A DNA stretch of 64,000 nt from Bacteroidales bacterium UBA5226 (GCA_002409325.1 DHUU01000018.1:192579-256578), one strand, 5' to 3'; counted from the stretch's first letter, positions 1 through 7,576 are shown. The notes: a model not told the origin generated them from the letters alone. Numbers and translations are program-made.

Positions 1-332
1 GTCTGACTGCCGCTTTGCCTGGTTAGTGTTACCTGGTTAGGGGGGACAATCTGAGTCAGTTTATAATTTTTTGCGCGTTTATCCAGAGAGATTTGTATGG
101 TTGCCGGACTGTAATTGCCTACATCTTTAAGTACCACATCTCCTGTGGCCAAACGGTTGAAATTCCCGTTAGCCACTTGTATTGACACAGACCCCGACCA
201 GCCGGTAACGGCTACCTTACCAAAATTGAAAGGGTTAAGGATTTCGACATACATCATATCCTGACCCCGCGCCCTGAATGTCTGTGCTGCCAGCAGGAGC
301 ATTATAACAGCGAATAGGCATTTTAGTTTCAT
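1..332 (-). CDS. DUF4402-like secreted protein, 3' end cut by window
   Basis: About 110 codons are visible on the minus strand, starting at the ATG at 332 and running off the window at base 1. The protein opens with a signal peptide (MKLKCLFAVIMLLLAAQTF, then a probable cleavage after ARG-Q). The mature part begins with an FNFGKV stretch followed by Ser/Thr/Val-rich beta-strand sequence, which resembles the LNFGR core of the DUF4402 proteins encoded just upstream. It starts 22 bp after the chaperone stop codon, so it is almost certainly in the same operon. It may be another fibre subunit, an adhesin or a tip protein. Assignment to DUF4402 rests on pattern similarity over a partial sequence, so treat it as likely rather than certain. 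Confidence 0.6.
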   Translation of the reverse strand, partial: MKLKCLFAVIMLLLAAQTFRARGQDMMYVEILNPFNFGKVAVTGWSGSVSIQVANGNFNRLATGDVVLKDVGNYSPATIQISLDKRAKNYKLTQIVPPNQVTLTRQSGSQ

Positions 333-354
333 CAGATCTTGATTAACAAGGGAG

Positions 355-1197
355 TCAGGGCAGCTCCAGCTGCGCAGTCGCGTATGTTTCCGGCTTGAGG
401 TCAGATTGGGCGGTGTAGGTAACCAGCAACTTGCCCGAGTTGAAATCCACCCCGGACTGATTGTTTAATTCTATACGGAAATTTCTGATGGTATTGGGTG
501 TGTATACGGCTATCCCGTTGACCACGCCCACCGGGGTTTCCGTACCGTTGGCCCCGACATGGGTTACATTCAGGTCACCGTAAACAGACATATTTCCGGA
601 TCGGTTGAAACTCATTTTTAGATAAAGGCTTCCATTTTCACCTTTTTCCAGGGCCAAATCAGACAGGTACACCTCTCTGGCGGAATCTCCCACGCGGATG
701 ATCACAGGGATGGTAATCCCAAAGATGGGTATCAGCCTGACGCTTACCGAGGTGGTATCCCGGTTGGGATCATCCTCGCCCAGAGCCACTTCATTGGGAA
801 CAGCGCGAAAATATACGTGGGAACGGTATTCGCCCGGTTCCAGGCCTTCCCTTCCCACAACCTGCATGCGGACCGTCTGGGCTTCATTGGGTGCAAGGGT
901 TACAGAGCGCGGGAAAAAACGAATGTGCTTATCGGCAAAAAACTGACCGGGATCAGGTTCTGTAATTTCTTCAAAAGTGCCTTCCTGCGTCATCCTGTAC
1001 TGAATAAAAGAAATATTGTAACGTGCCGTATCCCGTCCTGTATTAGCCAGGTTCAATTCCATCACCCTGCGGGATCCGTCAAACACCACACGCCGCGGTG
1101 TGACCAGCAAATTGCCCTGGGCAAAGGCCCGGGGTGTGATGGCACCGGCCATAAAAAACAAAGCCAGCAAAAAAACGATTTTTTTAGATTTATACAT
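355..1197 (-). CDS. PapD-like periplasmic pilus chaperone
   Basis: A 280-residue secreted protein. An in-frame upstream start exists at 1263, but the ATG at 1197 gives a clean signal peptide (MYKSKKIVFLLALFF through FAQG) and is preferred. The first mature domain reads TPRRVVFDGSRRVMELNL, which lines up closely with the start of PapD (RVIFDGSEKSMTLDI) and keeps the first-strand Arg that anchors the subunit C-terminus in PapD. A second immunoglobulin-like domain follows from about residue 165. In classical systems such chaperones donate a beta strand to pilin subunits in the periplasm. It lies among DUF4402 genes whose products have pilin-like C-termini, so those are its probable clients. The region matching the PapD second anchor Lys reads IPIFGITIPV and has no Lys. 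No usher is visible in the window. The fold call is strong; the client assignment is inference. Confidence 0.8.
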   Translation of the reverse strand: MYKSKKIVFLLALFFMAGAITPRAFAQGNLLVTPRRVVFDGSRRVMELNLANTGRDTARYNISFIQYRMTQEGTFEEITEPDPGQFFADKHIRFFPRSVTLAPNEAQTVRMQVVGREGLEPGEYRSHVYFRAVPNEVALGEDDPNRDTTSVSVRLIPIFGITIPVIIRVGDSAREVYLSDLALEKGENGSLYLKMSFNRSGNMSVYGDLNVTHVGANGTETPVGVVNGIAVYTPNTIRNFRIELNNQSGVDFNSGKLLVTYTAQSDLKPETYATAQLELP

Positions 1198-1228
1198 GAT
1201 CCGCAAATTAATTCGTATACAATGGCTA

Positions 1229-1236
1229 CAAATATA
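1229..1236 (-). promoter_or_regulatory. Possible -7 box upstream of the chaperone gene
   Basis: On the minus strand this reads TATATTTG, a match to the Bacteroidota -7 consensus TAnnTTTG, 31 nt before the chaperone start codon. No good -33 TTTG sits 19-21 nt further upstream, so it is weak evidence for an internal promoter in the DUF4402 cluster. Confidence 0.35.
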
Positions 1237-1278
1237 ATAAAAAAATGAAAAGTAACGGATCAACTGAATAAGAGAACA

Positions 1279-1830
1279 CTAATTGTAAGCAAAAGTGACC
1301 GCGTAAGTTCCGGTGTATACCCCCACCGGATTTTGAGACAAATTCTGCACGCGCAGCACGGCGCCCAGGTAAAAGGTCATTTTGCCGCTCACACCCAGTC
1401 TGACCGTGTGCGAAGGATAGACCTCCCAGCTGTCCACCGTCATACGGTGGGCCGGATTGGTGCCATGTGTGAGTGTTGACTCTCCGGGAAGGGTAATGGT
1501 TACACTGTAATTGGGAAACCCAAGCACTTCATAGATGGCCGGACCGGGGTCCCCTCCCGATGCAAGGTGTAAGGACGACCCTGTAGAGGTTCTGACCATC
1601 GAGCTGGATGCTTCTATGATTATGGTTCCGCCGCCTTGGCCGTCAATAAAAAAGCGTCCGAAATTCAAAGCCGATGATTCACTGGCCGAAAGCACATCTA
1701 TAAGCTCAGCAAACACTTTGCCGGTGACTTCCGGATCGGGGTCCAGTGCCCGTAATGGTTGCAGGGAAGAGCCCAGAAACAGCACTGCCATCAGAATCCG
1801 TATGTGTTTGTTGCATTTGATGTGAGTCAA
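1279..1830 (-). CDS. DUF4402 secreted protein (pilin-like), copy 1
   Basis: A 183-residue protein with an N-terminal signal peptide (ILMAVLFLGSSLQPLRA). The DUF4402 core is visible: LNFGRFF near residue 57, then a Gly/Ser-rich strand region and SVTITLPG. The last 14 residues are GVYTGTYAVTFAYN: a Gly 14 from the end, a penultimate Tyr and alternating hydrophobic residues, the arrangement found in subunits bound by PapD-type chaperones. It lies directly upstream of the chaperone gene (81 bp) and downstream of a hairpin with a T-run that ends the previous gene. Probable structural subunit of a surface fibre. The DUF4402 family has no settled function, so the role is inferred. Confidence 0.75.
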   Translation of the reverse strand: MTHIKCNKHIRILMAVLFLGSSLQPLRALDPDPEVTGKVFAELIDVLSASESSALNFGRFFIDGQGGGTIIIEASSSMVRTSTGSSLHLASGGDPGPAIYEVLGFPNYSVTITLPGESTLTHGTNPAHRMTVDSWEVYPSHTVRLGVSGKMTFYLGAVLRVQNLSQNPVGVYTGTYAVTFAYN

Positions 1831-1847
1831 GACGTTTATTTTTTATC

Positions 1848-1878
1848 AAAAAACGCCTCTCTCAAGCGGAGAAGCGTT
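1848..1878 (-). terminator. Rho-independent terminator-like hairpin between DUF4402 genes
   Basis: In the minus-strand transcript, arms covering 1852-1861 and 1869-1878 pair (AACGC and GCGTT outermost, one internal mismatch). They are followed at 1853-1848 by six T residues. It sits 30 nt after the stop of the DUF4402 gene ending at 1908, so it probably ends or attenuates that transcript before the next DUF4402 gene. Confidence 0.6.
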
Positions 1879-1907
1879 CGGTGGTATAACCCGATTTATG
1901 GAGCATC

Positions 1908-2435
1908 TTACTGGTAGGCGAAAGTTACGTTATAGGTCCCGGTGTAAACGCCTCTGGCTATACTGGTGTTGGGAACAGTCAGGGTTCCGCCCACGTATAT
2001 GGTGGCTTCTCCTGAAGCATTCAGCAGGGGGCTTGCATCGGAAACTGAAAATGTGGCCACGTTCATCACATCTGTGGTAGTGGCATGGGTAAGGTTGACA
2101 ACTCCATCGGCCGGCATGGTAACGGTTACTTCCTGGTTGGCATGTCCGGAAATGTTAAATGATGCCGAACTGGGGCTCCCGCCGCCTATAGTGGATACAG
2201 TCCCGGTAATGTTCATGGTCCCGGCAGCGGTGTTGGCAATTACAACGGTTCCGCCGCTGGCACCGGCAGTAAAACGACCAAAATTAAGCTGGGCCACCTC
2301 TTCGGCAGCAAGTGCCTCGACCAGTTCGGCGGTAGCAGTCGCAGTAACGACGGGGTCCGGATCAAATGCGTAGGTGCTCAGGGAAAACCCGATGAACAGC
2401 AGGCTAAATATCAGGGGAAGTATAAGCTTTTTCAT
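1908..2435 (-). CDS. DUF4402 secreted protein (pilin-like), copy 2
   Basis: A 175-residue protein with a clear signal peptide (MKKLILPLIFSLLFIGFSLSTYA). The mature part starts FDPDPVVTATATAELVEAL, nearly the same as copy 1 (LDPDPEVTGKVFAELIDVL), so the two are close paralogues. It has the LNFGRF motif and ends GVYTGTYNVTFAYQ with Gly at -14 and Tyr at -2. A GC-rich stem-loop at 2469-2508 precedes it and a terminator-like hairpin follows it. No -7 box was found just upstream, so it may be transcribed by read-through from the DUF4402 gene at 2539-3048. Likely a fibre subunit; function inferred. Confidence 0.75.
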   Translation of the reverse strand: MKKLILPLIFSLLFIGFSLSTYAFDPDPVVTATATAELVEALAAEEVAQLNFGRFTAGASGGTVVIANTAAGTMNITGTVSTIGGGSPSSASFNISGHANQEVTVTMPADGVVNLTHATTTDVMNVATFSVSDASPLLNASGEATIYVGGTLTVPNTSIARGVYTGTYNVTFAYQ

Positions 2436-2468
2436 TGTTGTGTGTTTTTAGTTCTTTTTTTGAATTTT

Positions 2469-2508
2469 CCCCGGAACGCTCCATCCCATATGGAAGGAGC
2501 GACCGAGG
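2469..2508 (-). promoter_or_regulatory. GC-rich intercistronic stem-loop
   Basis: CGCTCC at 2477-2482 pairs with GGAGCG at 2496-2501. The stem is extended by CCCCGG (2469-2474) against CCGAGG (2503-2508) with one mismatch, and the apex holds the palindrome CCATATGG. In the minus-strand transcript it is followed by A-rich rather than T-rich sequence, so it is not a typical intrinsic terminator. It may protect the upstream mRNA or reduce downstream expression. Confidence 0.45.
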
Positions 2509-2538
2509 AAATATATTTTTGTGGAACTATATATTATT

Positions 2539-3048
2539 CTAGTTATAGTTAACTACTACATTAAATGTCCCTGTATATGCTCCAGCTACCTGGTTGGCAC
2601 CAACATTTAAAGTTGCACCAACATTAAATGTTTCAGATCCACCAGTAAGGGTAAGGGTCGCATTGGAGTTAAAATCATCTACCGTCATGTTGTTTGTTCC
2701 GTCAGTAATTGTAATGGAACTAGGAAGAGTCACTGCATATGTAGCACCTGTTAAACCGGATGCTGTAAATTCTGCTGCAGTAACTGTCCCGGTTACAGAA
2801 GGAAGAGTCCCTGTTCCACCGTTTGAAGTTCTTGTGCCTGATTCGTCCAATTCAACAGTAAATGCTGTACTAGCTGCTGCAATATTACCAAAATTTAGAT
2901 CTACATTTTTAGTAATGGAAATTGGTGTTACAATATTGGCAGCTGCCTGAGCTGTTCCTGTTGCGTTGTTGGCTTGTCCGAAAGAAATTGTTGAGAAAGC
3001 GAAGATGGCTACTGAGAGCGTGAAAAATTTAAGAATTGTTGTTTTCAT
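2539..3048 (-). CDS. DUF4402 secreted protein (pilin-like), copy 3, probable major subunit
   Basis: A 169-residue protein with signal peptide MKTTILKFFTLSVAIFAF and a mature start near QANNATGTAQ. It has DLNFGNI, a Thr/Gly-rich strand region and the ending GAYTGTFNVVVNYN (Gly at -14, Tyr at -2). Its coding sequence is visibly more AT-rich and more uniform in codon choice (GCT, ACT, AAT) than neighbouring DUF4402 genes. It is low in Arg and rich in Thr, Ala and Asn. These traits fit a heavily expressed structural protein, but a different origin could also explain them. It has its own -7 box at 3119-3126. Family call is good; major-subunit status is inference. Confidence 0.75.
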   Translation of the reverse strand: MKTTILKFFTLSVAIFAFSTISFGQANNATGTAQAAANIVTPISITKNVDLNFGNIAAASTAFTVELDESGTRTSNGGTGTLPSVTGTVTAAEFTASGLTGATYAVTLPSSITITDGTNNMTVDDFNSNATLTLTGGSETFNVGATLNVGANQVAGAYTGTFNVVVNYN

Positions 3049-3118
3049 AATGAATATTTTAAATGTTTTTTAAACTAAAAATGATCTTCAGGATGCAAGA
3101 TGTTTTTTAAACGTGATG

Positions 3119-3126
3119 CAAAGATA
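3119..3126 (-). promoter_or_regulatory. -7 promoter box for DUF4402 copy 3
   Basis: The minus strand reads TATCTTTG, an exact TAnnTTTG match, about 70 nt before the start codon at 3048. That predicts a leader of roughly 60 nt. No convincing -33 element was seen. Confidence 0.5.
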
Positions 3127-3216
3127 TGCCACCCGTTCTAAACGGAAAAATGGTTTCAACATAAACGGGGATTTTATCTACGAACTGCCTTCTTTGTTCA
3201 ATGACAAGGATGAAAA

Positions 3217-3747
3217 TCAGTCATAAGAAACCGTTACGGTAAAGGTTCCGGTGTACTGACCAAGCATCTGCCCCCACCACATGGTGACCGTTCCGCCCAC
3301 ATAAAACACGGCCTCGCCCGTAGAGCTCAGTTGCAGGGTGGCCGAGGGGGTGGTCAATTCAAGATTCAGGTTAGCAGTGACGTTGCTGTGGAACAGGGTA
3401 TGGGTCCATGTGGGGACAGTAACATTGACCGATGCATTGGGCCCTCCCGTCACCCTGAATTTGCCGGCGTAAACCGCTCCTGGACTTGGCAAAAGTGTGG
3501 CCACACCGGAAGCCGTTCTTTGCGGATTTTCGGCAGCGGTAAGCGTTACCCATCCCGTTCCCTGTCCGGGAGAGGCATACCCAAATGAAAGATTGGATTC
3601 TTTTGCAATGGACAGAGGAATGATCACTTCAATTTCAAGAACGGAAGGAATGGATACAATCTTTGTCAGGGACTGTCCGTACACCGGGGAGAAACCCGGG
3701 CAGAACAGGCACGCCAGAAGAATGACAGAGAATGTACGAGCCTTCAT
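3217..3747 (-). CDS. DUF4402 secreted protein (pilin-like), copy 4
   Basis: 176 residues from the ATG at 3747. The open frame extends further upstream to 4065, but that part overlaps the opposite-strand response regulator and lacks a secretion signal, whereas MKARTFSVILLACLFCPGFS is a good signal peptide. The mature part contains NLSFGYAS where the LNFG core is expected and ends GQYTGTFTVTVSYD, again Gly at -14 and Tyr at -2. It is the most upstream gene of the minus-strand cluster and is divergent from the response regulator gene. A -7 box lies only 7 nt before the start codon, suggesting a leaderless or nearly leaderless mRNA. Role as fibre subunit is inferred. Confidence 0.7.
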   Translation of the reverse strand: MKARTFSVILLACLFCPGFSPVYGQSLTKIVSIPSVLEIEVIIPLSIAKESNLSFGYASPGQGTGWVTLTAAENPQRTASGVATLLPSPGAVYAGKFRVTGGPNASVNVTVPTWTHTLFHSNVTANLNLELTTPSATLQLSSTGEAVFYVGGTVTMWWGQMLGQYTGTFTVTVSYD

Positions 3748-3754
3748 GATGCCC

Positions 3755-3762
3755 CAAAGATA
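3755..3762 (-). promoter_or_regulatory. -7 box for DUF4402 copy 4
   Basis: TATCTTTG on the minus strand, ending 7 nt before the ATG at 3747. The transcript should begin at or within a few bases of the start codon. It faces the response regulator promoter at 3778-3785, so the two promoters overlap functionally within about 30 bp. Confidence 0.55.
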
Positions 3763-3777
3763 CATAAAAATATTTTT

Positions 3778-3785
3778 TACATTTG
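3778..3785 (+). promoter_or_regulatory. -7 box for the response regulator gene
   Basis: TACATTTG (TAnnTTTG) ends 5 nt before the ATG at 3791, predicting a leaderless mRNA. It also supports 3791 as the true start over the upstream in-frame starts. Confidence 0.55.
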
Positions 3786-3790
3786 TATTT

Positions 3791-5095
3791 ATGGTTAAAA
3801 TACTGATCATTGAGGACGACGCCGCTTTCAACGCCCTTTTGAAAACCTGGCTTACCAAAGCCGGGTTTCGGGCTGAAGGCGTTCTGTCTGCAGGAGAAGC
3901 CATGAAGGCCGTACAGGGACAAGTGTATGACATTGTTCTTTCTGATTTGAGGCTGCCCGACACCAACGGGCTGACCCTGCTAAAATGGATCCGGGAAACC
4001 TCTCCGGACAGCGCTGTATTCATCATGACCGGGTATGCCGATATCCAGACCGCAGTACAGGCCATCCGCCTGGGGGCGGCCGATTACCTGGAAAAACCCG
4101 TGGATCCTGTAATCCTGAGAGAGAAAATTGACGAGGTGCTCCGGAAAAAGGACCGGCCACATGAGCGCATACCTTTTATTAAAGGAGAAAGTCCGGCTTC
4201 CCTGAAAATGTACGACTACATGATGCTGGTGGCCCCAACGCTGCTTTCTGTGCTCATCTGGGGGGAGAGCGGCACGGGCAAGGAATATGTGGCCAACCAC
4301 ATTCACCAGAACAGTTCCCGGCGGGAAGGACCTTTTGTGGCCCTTGACTGCGGTGCCATTCCCAGGGATCTTGCCTCGAGCGAGCTGTTCGGGCACCTGA
4401 AAGGGTCTTTCACCTCGGCCATTAGTGACAAAAAAGGGGCTTTCGAGATGGCAGACGGGGGGACGTTGTTCCTGGACGAGGTGGGGAACCTCTCGCACGA
4501 TGTGCAGATGCAGCTACTGCGGGCACTGCAGGAGGGAGTGATAAAGCCGGTGGGAAGTTCCCGGATCATAGAAGTCAACATCCGCATAATCACAGCCACC
4601 AACGTGGACCTGAAGCAAATGATAGAACAGGGAAGGTTCCGGGAAGACCTGTACCACCGCATCAATGAATTCCAGCTCCATATACCGCGCCTGCAGGAAC
4701 GGGAACAGGACGTAATGCTCTTTGCCCGTCATTTTTTGGAATATGCCAACCGCCAGATGAACCGGGAAATCACGGGATTTGCACCCGGGGCCGAACAATT
4801 GATGATGGCATACAACTGGAGGGGCAACCTTCGCGAATTGCTCAATGTGGTCAAACGCACCGTGCTCCTGAGCGAAGGGCCCGAGATCCAGGCCACCGAC
4901 CTGCCTGAAGAGATTCGCGGTTTTCAGTCTGTGCGCGAAGGGCAGGATGCCCATAACCTGAAAGAACAGCACGAACGGCAAATGATCACAGATGCCCTTG
5001 CCCGTACCAGGAACAACCGTACCCGCGCAGCACGTCTGCTGGGCATTGACCGCAAGACTTTATATAATAAAATGAAGCTCTATAACCTGGAGTAA
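3791..5095 (+). CDS. NtrC-family sigma-54-type response regulator
   Basis: A 434-residue cytoplasmic transcription regulator. Residues 1-118 form a receiver domain with phospho-acceptor Asp52 (SDLRLPD) and Lys102. An AAA+ central domain follows with Walker A GESGTGKE at 158-165, Walker B GGTLFLDE at 223-230 and arginine-finger region RFREDLYHR near 282-290. The C-terminus (about 395-434) is a Fis-type helix-turn-helix. The loop that contacts sigma-54, normally GAFTGA, reads GSFTSA at 205-210; the essential Thr is kept. The start at 3791 is chosen because a -7 box sits just before it and the protein then begins exactly at the receiver. The hybrid kinase gene converges on it with a 36-nt overlap and is the probable phosphodonor; the divergent DUF4402 operon is a possible target. 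Confidence 0.9.
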   Translation: MVKILIIEDDAAFNALLKTWLTKAGFRAEGVLSAGEAMKAVQGQVYDIVLSDLRLPDTNGLTLLKWIRETSPDSAVFIMTGYADIQTAVQAIRLGAADYLEKPVDPVILREKIDEVLRKKDRPHERIPFIKGESPASLKMYDYMMLVAPTLLSVLIWGESGTGKEYVANHIHQNSSRREGPFVALDCGAIPRDLASSELFGHLKGSFTSAISDKKGAFEMADGGTLFLDEVGNLSHDVQMQLLRALQEGVIKPVGSSRIIEVNIRIITATNVDLKQMIEQGRFREDLYHRINEFQLHIPRLQEREQDVMLFARHFLEYANRQMNREITGFAPGAEQLMMAYNWRGNLRELLNVVKRTVLLSEGPEIQATDLPEEIRGFQSVREGQDAHNLKEQHERQMITDALARTRNNRTRAARLLGIDRKTLYNKMKLYNLE

Positions 5096-7576
5096 TGCTC
5101 GGGCCTGCTTTATCACACGCTGCACAGTAGCGGGATCTTCTTTGCCGGAACGCTCCAGGGTGGCTAGGTCTTTGACAAGGGGCGATTGCAGCTGCCGGAA
5201 CATGGGAAGCATTTTATGCGCTACAGAGACGATCCTTCCATAATCGCCACGTTCCAGGGATTCCTCCATGATTTTAAGGCTTTCGCCAGCTGCGGTATGA
5301 AAAACACGCAATACCTGGGTTACGGCATCCAGGTCTGCTTCTACCATATGTCCCATTTCTGCCAGAGAGAAAAGGTCATAGGGAACCGCAGATTTTATGG
5401 GTGCAAGTACCTGGTTCAGCTGCGCTTTCACATAAGGCTTTGCCAGGTGGCCAGTAAATCCATTATCTATATAATGGCGGGCAGAGTAAAGGCTGTCTGC
5501 CGTTACGGCAATCACCGGGATTTCCCTGCAGCAGCGAATCTGTTCCAGCAAATGGAATCCGTCCCCGTTTGGCATCTGGATATCTGTAAGGACCAGGTCT
5601 ACCGGCAAACTTAACAAAATGGCCATGGCTGCCTGCGAGCCCAGGGCCGTAGCTACCAGATGGCCCGAGAGGCGGAGCATTTCAGCAGAAAGGGCCAATT
5701 GTGCCGGATCATCGTCCACCACAAGAACCCGCAGGGGGACGGGAGATGGTTCCACAGAAACTGGTTTTGCTTCCGTGGGAATGTCCGGAGCCTGGACGTT
5801 GGTTGGCTCCACGGGGATGGAAACACAGAAAGTGCTTCCGGAGTCTTCGTTCCTGGAGAGGGTGATGTTGCCTTTGAAAAGGTCCATAGTGCGTTTAACT
5901 ATGGATAAACCCAGCCCCACGCCTTCCTTTTCCGGGGTGCGGGATGTCTCCACCCGCATGAATTCATCAAAGATGCGCTGCTGCGCTTCCGGGGCAATGC
6001 CCGTTCCCGTGTCGTACACAGAAAAGAATAATTCCGGGCCGTCGAGCGATACATGCAGGTCTATGTGCCCCTTGTCGGTAAATTTGACGGCGTTGGACAA
6101 CAGGTTCATCACCACCTGCCGAAGCCGCATGGGGTCTGTTATAACGCAGATTTTCGGGGAGATGGCGGTCCGCAGATTTAGTGTCACGCCTTTTTTTCCG
6201 GCCATGGGGGCAAATACGTCTATAGCCTCTTCAAAAAGCTTCCTTACAGAGGTGACGGTGGGATTAAGCTGCGTTTTATGTGCATCCAGGCGGTAGTATT
6301 CCAGCAGGTTGCCCAGCAGTTCCATTACATGTCCGGCAGAGTGCATCATGGGATCCAGGTATTCTTTGAGTTGCTGTCCGGGGCTTTTGTCCGAGGGGTG
6401 CCCAAGCAGGTCCAGGTATCCTATGATGGCACTCAGGGGCGCCTTGATGTCATGAGTCACGGTGAGCAACAGTTTTTCCCGGCTTTTCATCAATTCTTCT
6501 GCCCTGTTCCGTGCAACCTCCAGGTCCCGGCGGTATTTACGGCTTTTGTTCAGGTCTGTGAATATGAGGAGGGTGGATAGTAGGATGATGAGCAGAGCGG
6601 CTGCACCCAGTATGGAAAGCGAGTTTCCGGCCTCCTCCAGAGAGGCCCTGCGGGTTTCCAGGGCTGTTAGGGTGGTGCTAAACCACTCCTGGTTCAACTC
6701 TTCCAGCAATTTATTTATCTCCAGGTTCAGGGCGCGGTCTGTTTCTATTAGCTGTTGCAGTTGTGCCGAGATGGACCTAAGCTGGCGCTGCCGTTCTGCT
6801 TCCACATCGTCCAGGACTTTCATCACCGCCTGGACCACGGTGTCACGGTCTGTGGTCTGAACGGCCACAGGCTGCGGGGTTCCCGGAATGATCCGGACCA
6901 GGGAATCGGTTATGGTGCGGCGTATCTGTTTGATCTCGGTAATGCTGTCCTGCATGCGGGAAGGAGCGAAAGCATTGCCCAAGCGTTCAAAGAAATTCTG
7001 TTTGGGCCTGCGCACGGCCGTTGTGATGGTATCGTAGATAACCTCTTCCCGGATGACCACGGGTGGCATGGGCCGTGAAGTTACTTCGGTTAATTTTGGG
7101 GCCTGCGTCATGGCCGGGACCCGGGGAAGGGCCCTGTCTACCTTTTGCGCCACCGTGCGATTGCTGCGTTGGCTGAGTTCCTGTTGCTGGCGTGCGATAT
7201 CCTGGATGTTGATGTTGCGGTACACCAGCAGGCTGTCAATTTCCAGCAGGATCTGCCTTTGCCGCTCCATGGCGGTTCCCCTGCCCAGGGAGTCGAGCAT
7301 CACGTCTACTTTGTCCAGGGCGTTGCGGTAGAGGTCGTAGTTTTCGGCTTTGGGATCCTGGATAAAGCGGGTTCCCAGCCATTCGGCCTCATACAGCAAT
7401 GATATGGTATTGCTAATCAAAAGGCTTCGTTCCAGGATTTCCTCGCGGCGGTCTTCGCTCTGAAACAGGAACGGGTAGACACGTTTGTATACGTACCAGG
7501 CTGCACCAACGGTCAGTGCCACCAGCAAGACATAGCTGAAGACCACTTTCAGGCGAAACCCCACATCTTGTTTCAT
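5060..7576 (-). CDS. Hybrid sensor histidine kinase with receiver and HPt domains
   Basis: 838 residues from the ATG at 7576 (MKQDVGFRLK). Order: transmembrane helix about 9-28, a long mostly helical extracytoplasmic region, second transmembrane helix about 320-340, HisKA domain with His375 (TVTHDIKAPLSAI), HATPase with NLLSNAVKF and GVGLGLSI motifs, receiver with Asp665 (TDIQMP) and Lys713, and a C-terminal HPt domain with His787 (SVAHKMLPMF). This is a full phosphorelay in one inner-membrane protein. The sensor region (about 30-318) is predicted coiled coil and holds a Pro-rich stretch near 150-175; no known ligand domain was recognised. It converges on the NtrC-type regulator with a 36-nt overlap of the 3' ends, so the two probably form one relay. 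The signal is unknown. Confidence 0.9.
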   Translation of the reverse strand: MKQDVGFRLKVVFSYVLLVALTVGAAWYVYKRVYPFLFQSEDRREEILERSLLISNTISLLYEAEWLGTRFIQDPKAENYDLYRNALDKVDVMLDSLGRGTAMERQRQILLEIDSLLVYRNINIQDIARQQQELSQRSNRTVAQKVDRALPRVPAMTQAPKLTEVTSRPMPPVVIREEVIYDTITTAVRRPKQNFFERLGNAFAPSRMQDSITEIKQIRRTITDSLVRIIPGTPQPVAVQTTDRDTVVQAVMKVLDDVEAERQRQLRSISAQLQQLIETDRALNLEINKLLEELNQEWFSTTLTALETRRASLEEAGNSLSILGAAALLIILLSTLLIFTDLNKSRKYRRDLEVARNRAEELMKSREKLLLTVTHDIKAPLSAIIGYLDLLGHPSDKSPGQQLKEYLDPMMHSAGHVMELLGNLLEYYRLDAHKTQLNPTVTSVRKLFEEAIDVFAPMAGKKGVTLNLRTAISPKICVITDPMRLRQVVMNLLSNAVKFTDKGHIDLHVSLDGPELFFSVYDTGTGIAPEAQQRIFDEFMRVETSRTPEKEGVGLGLSIVKRTMDLFKGNITLSRNEDSGSTFCVSIPVEPTNVQAPDIPTEAKPVSVEPSPVPLRVLVVDDDPAQLALSAEMLRLSGHLVATALGSQAAMAILLSLPVDLVLTDIQMPNGDGFHLLEQIRCCREIPVIAVTADSLYSARHYIDNGFTGHLAKPYVKAQLNQVLAPIKSAVPYDLFSLAEMGHMVEADLDAVTQVLRVFHTAAGESLKIMEESLERGDYGRIVSVAHKMLPMFRQLQSPLVKDLATLERSGKEDPATVQRVIKQARALLQVIELHFII

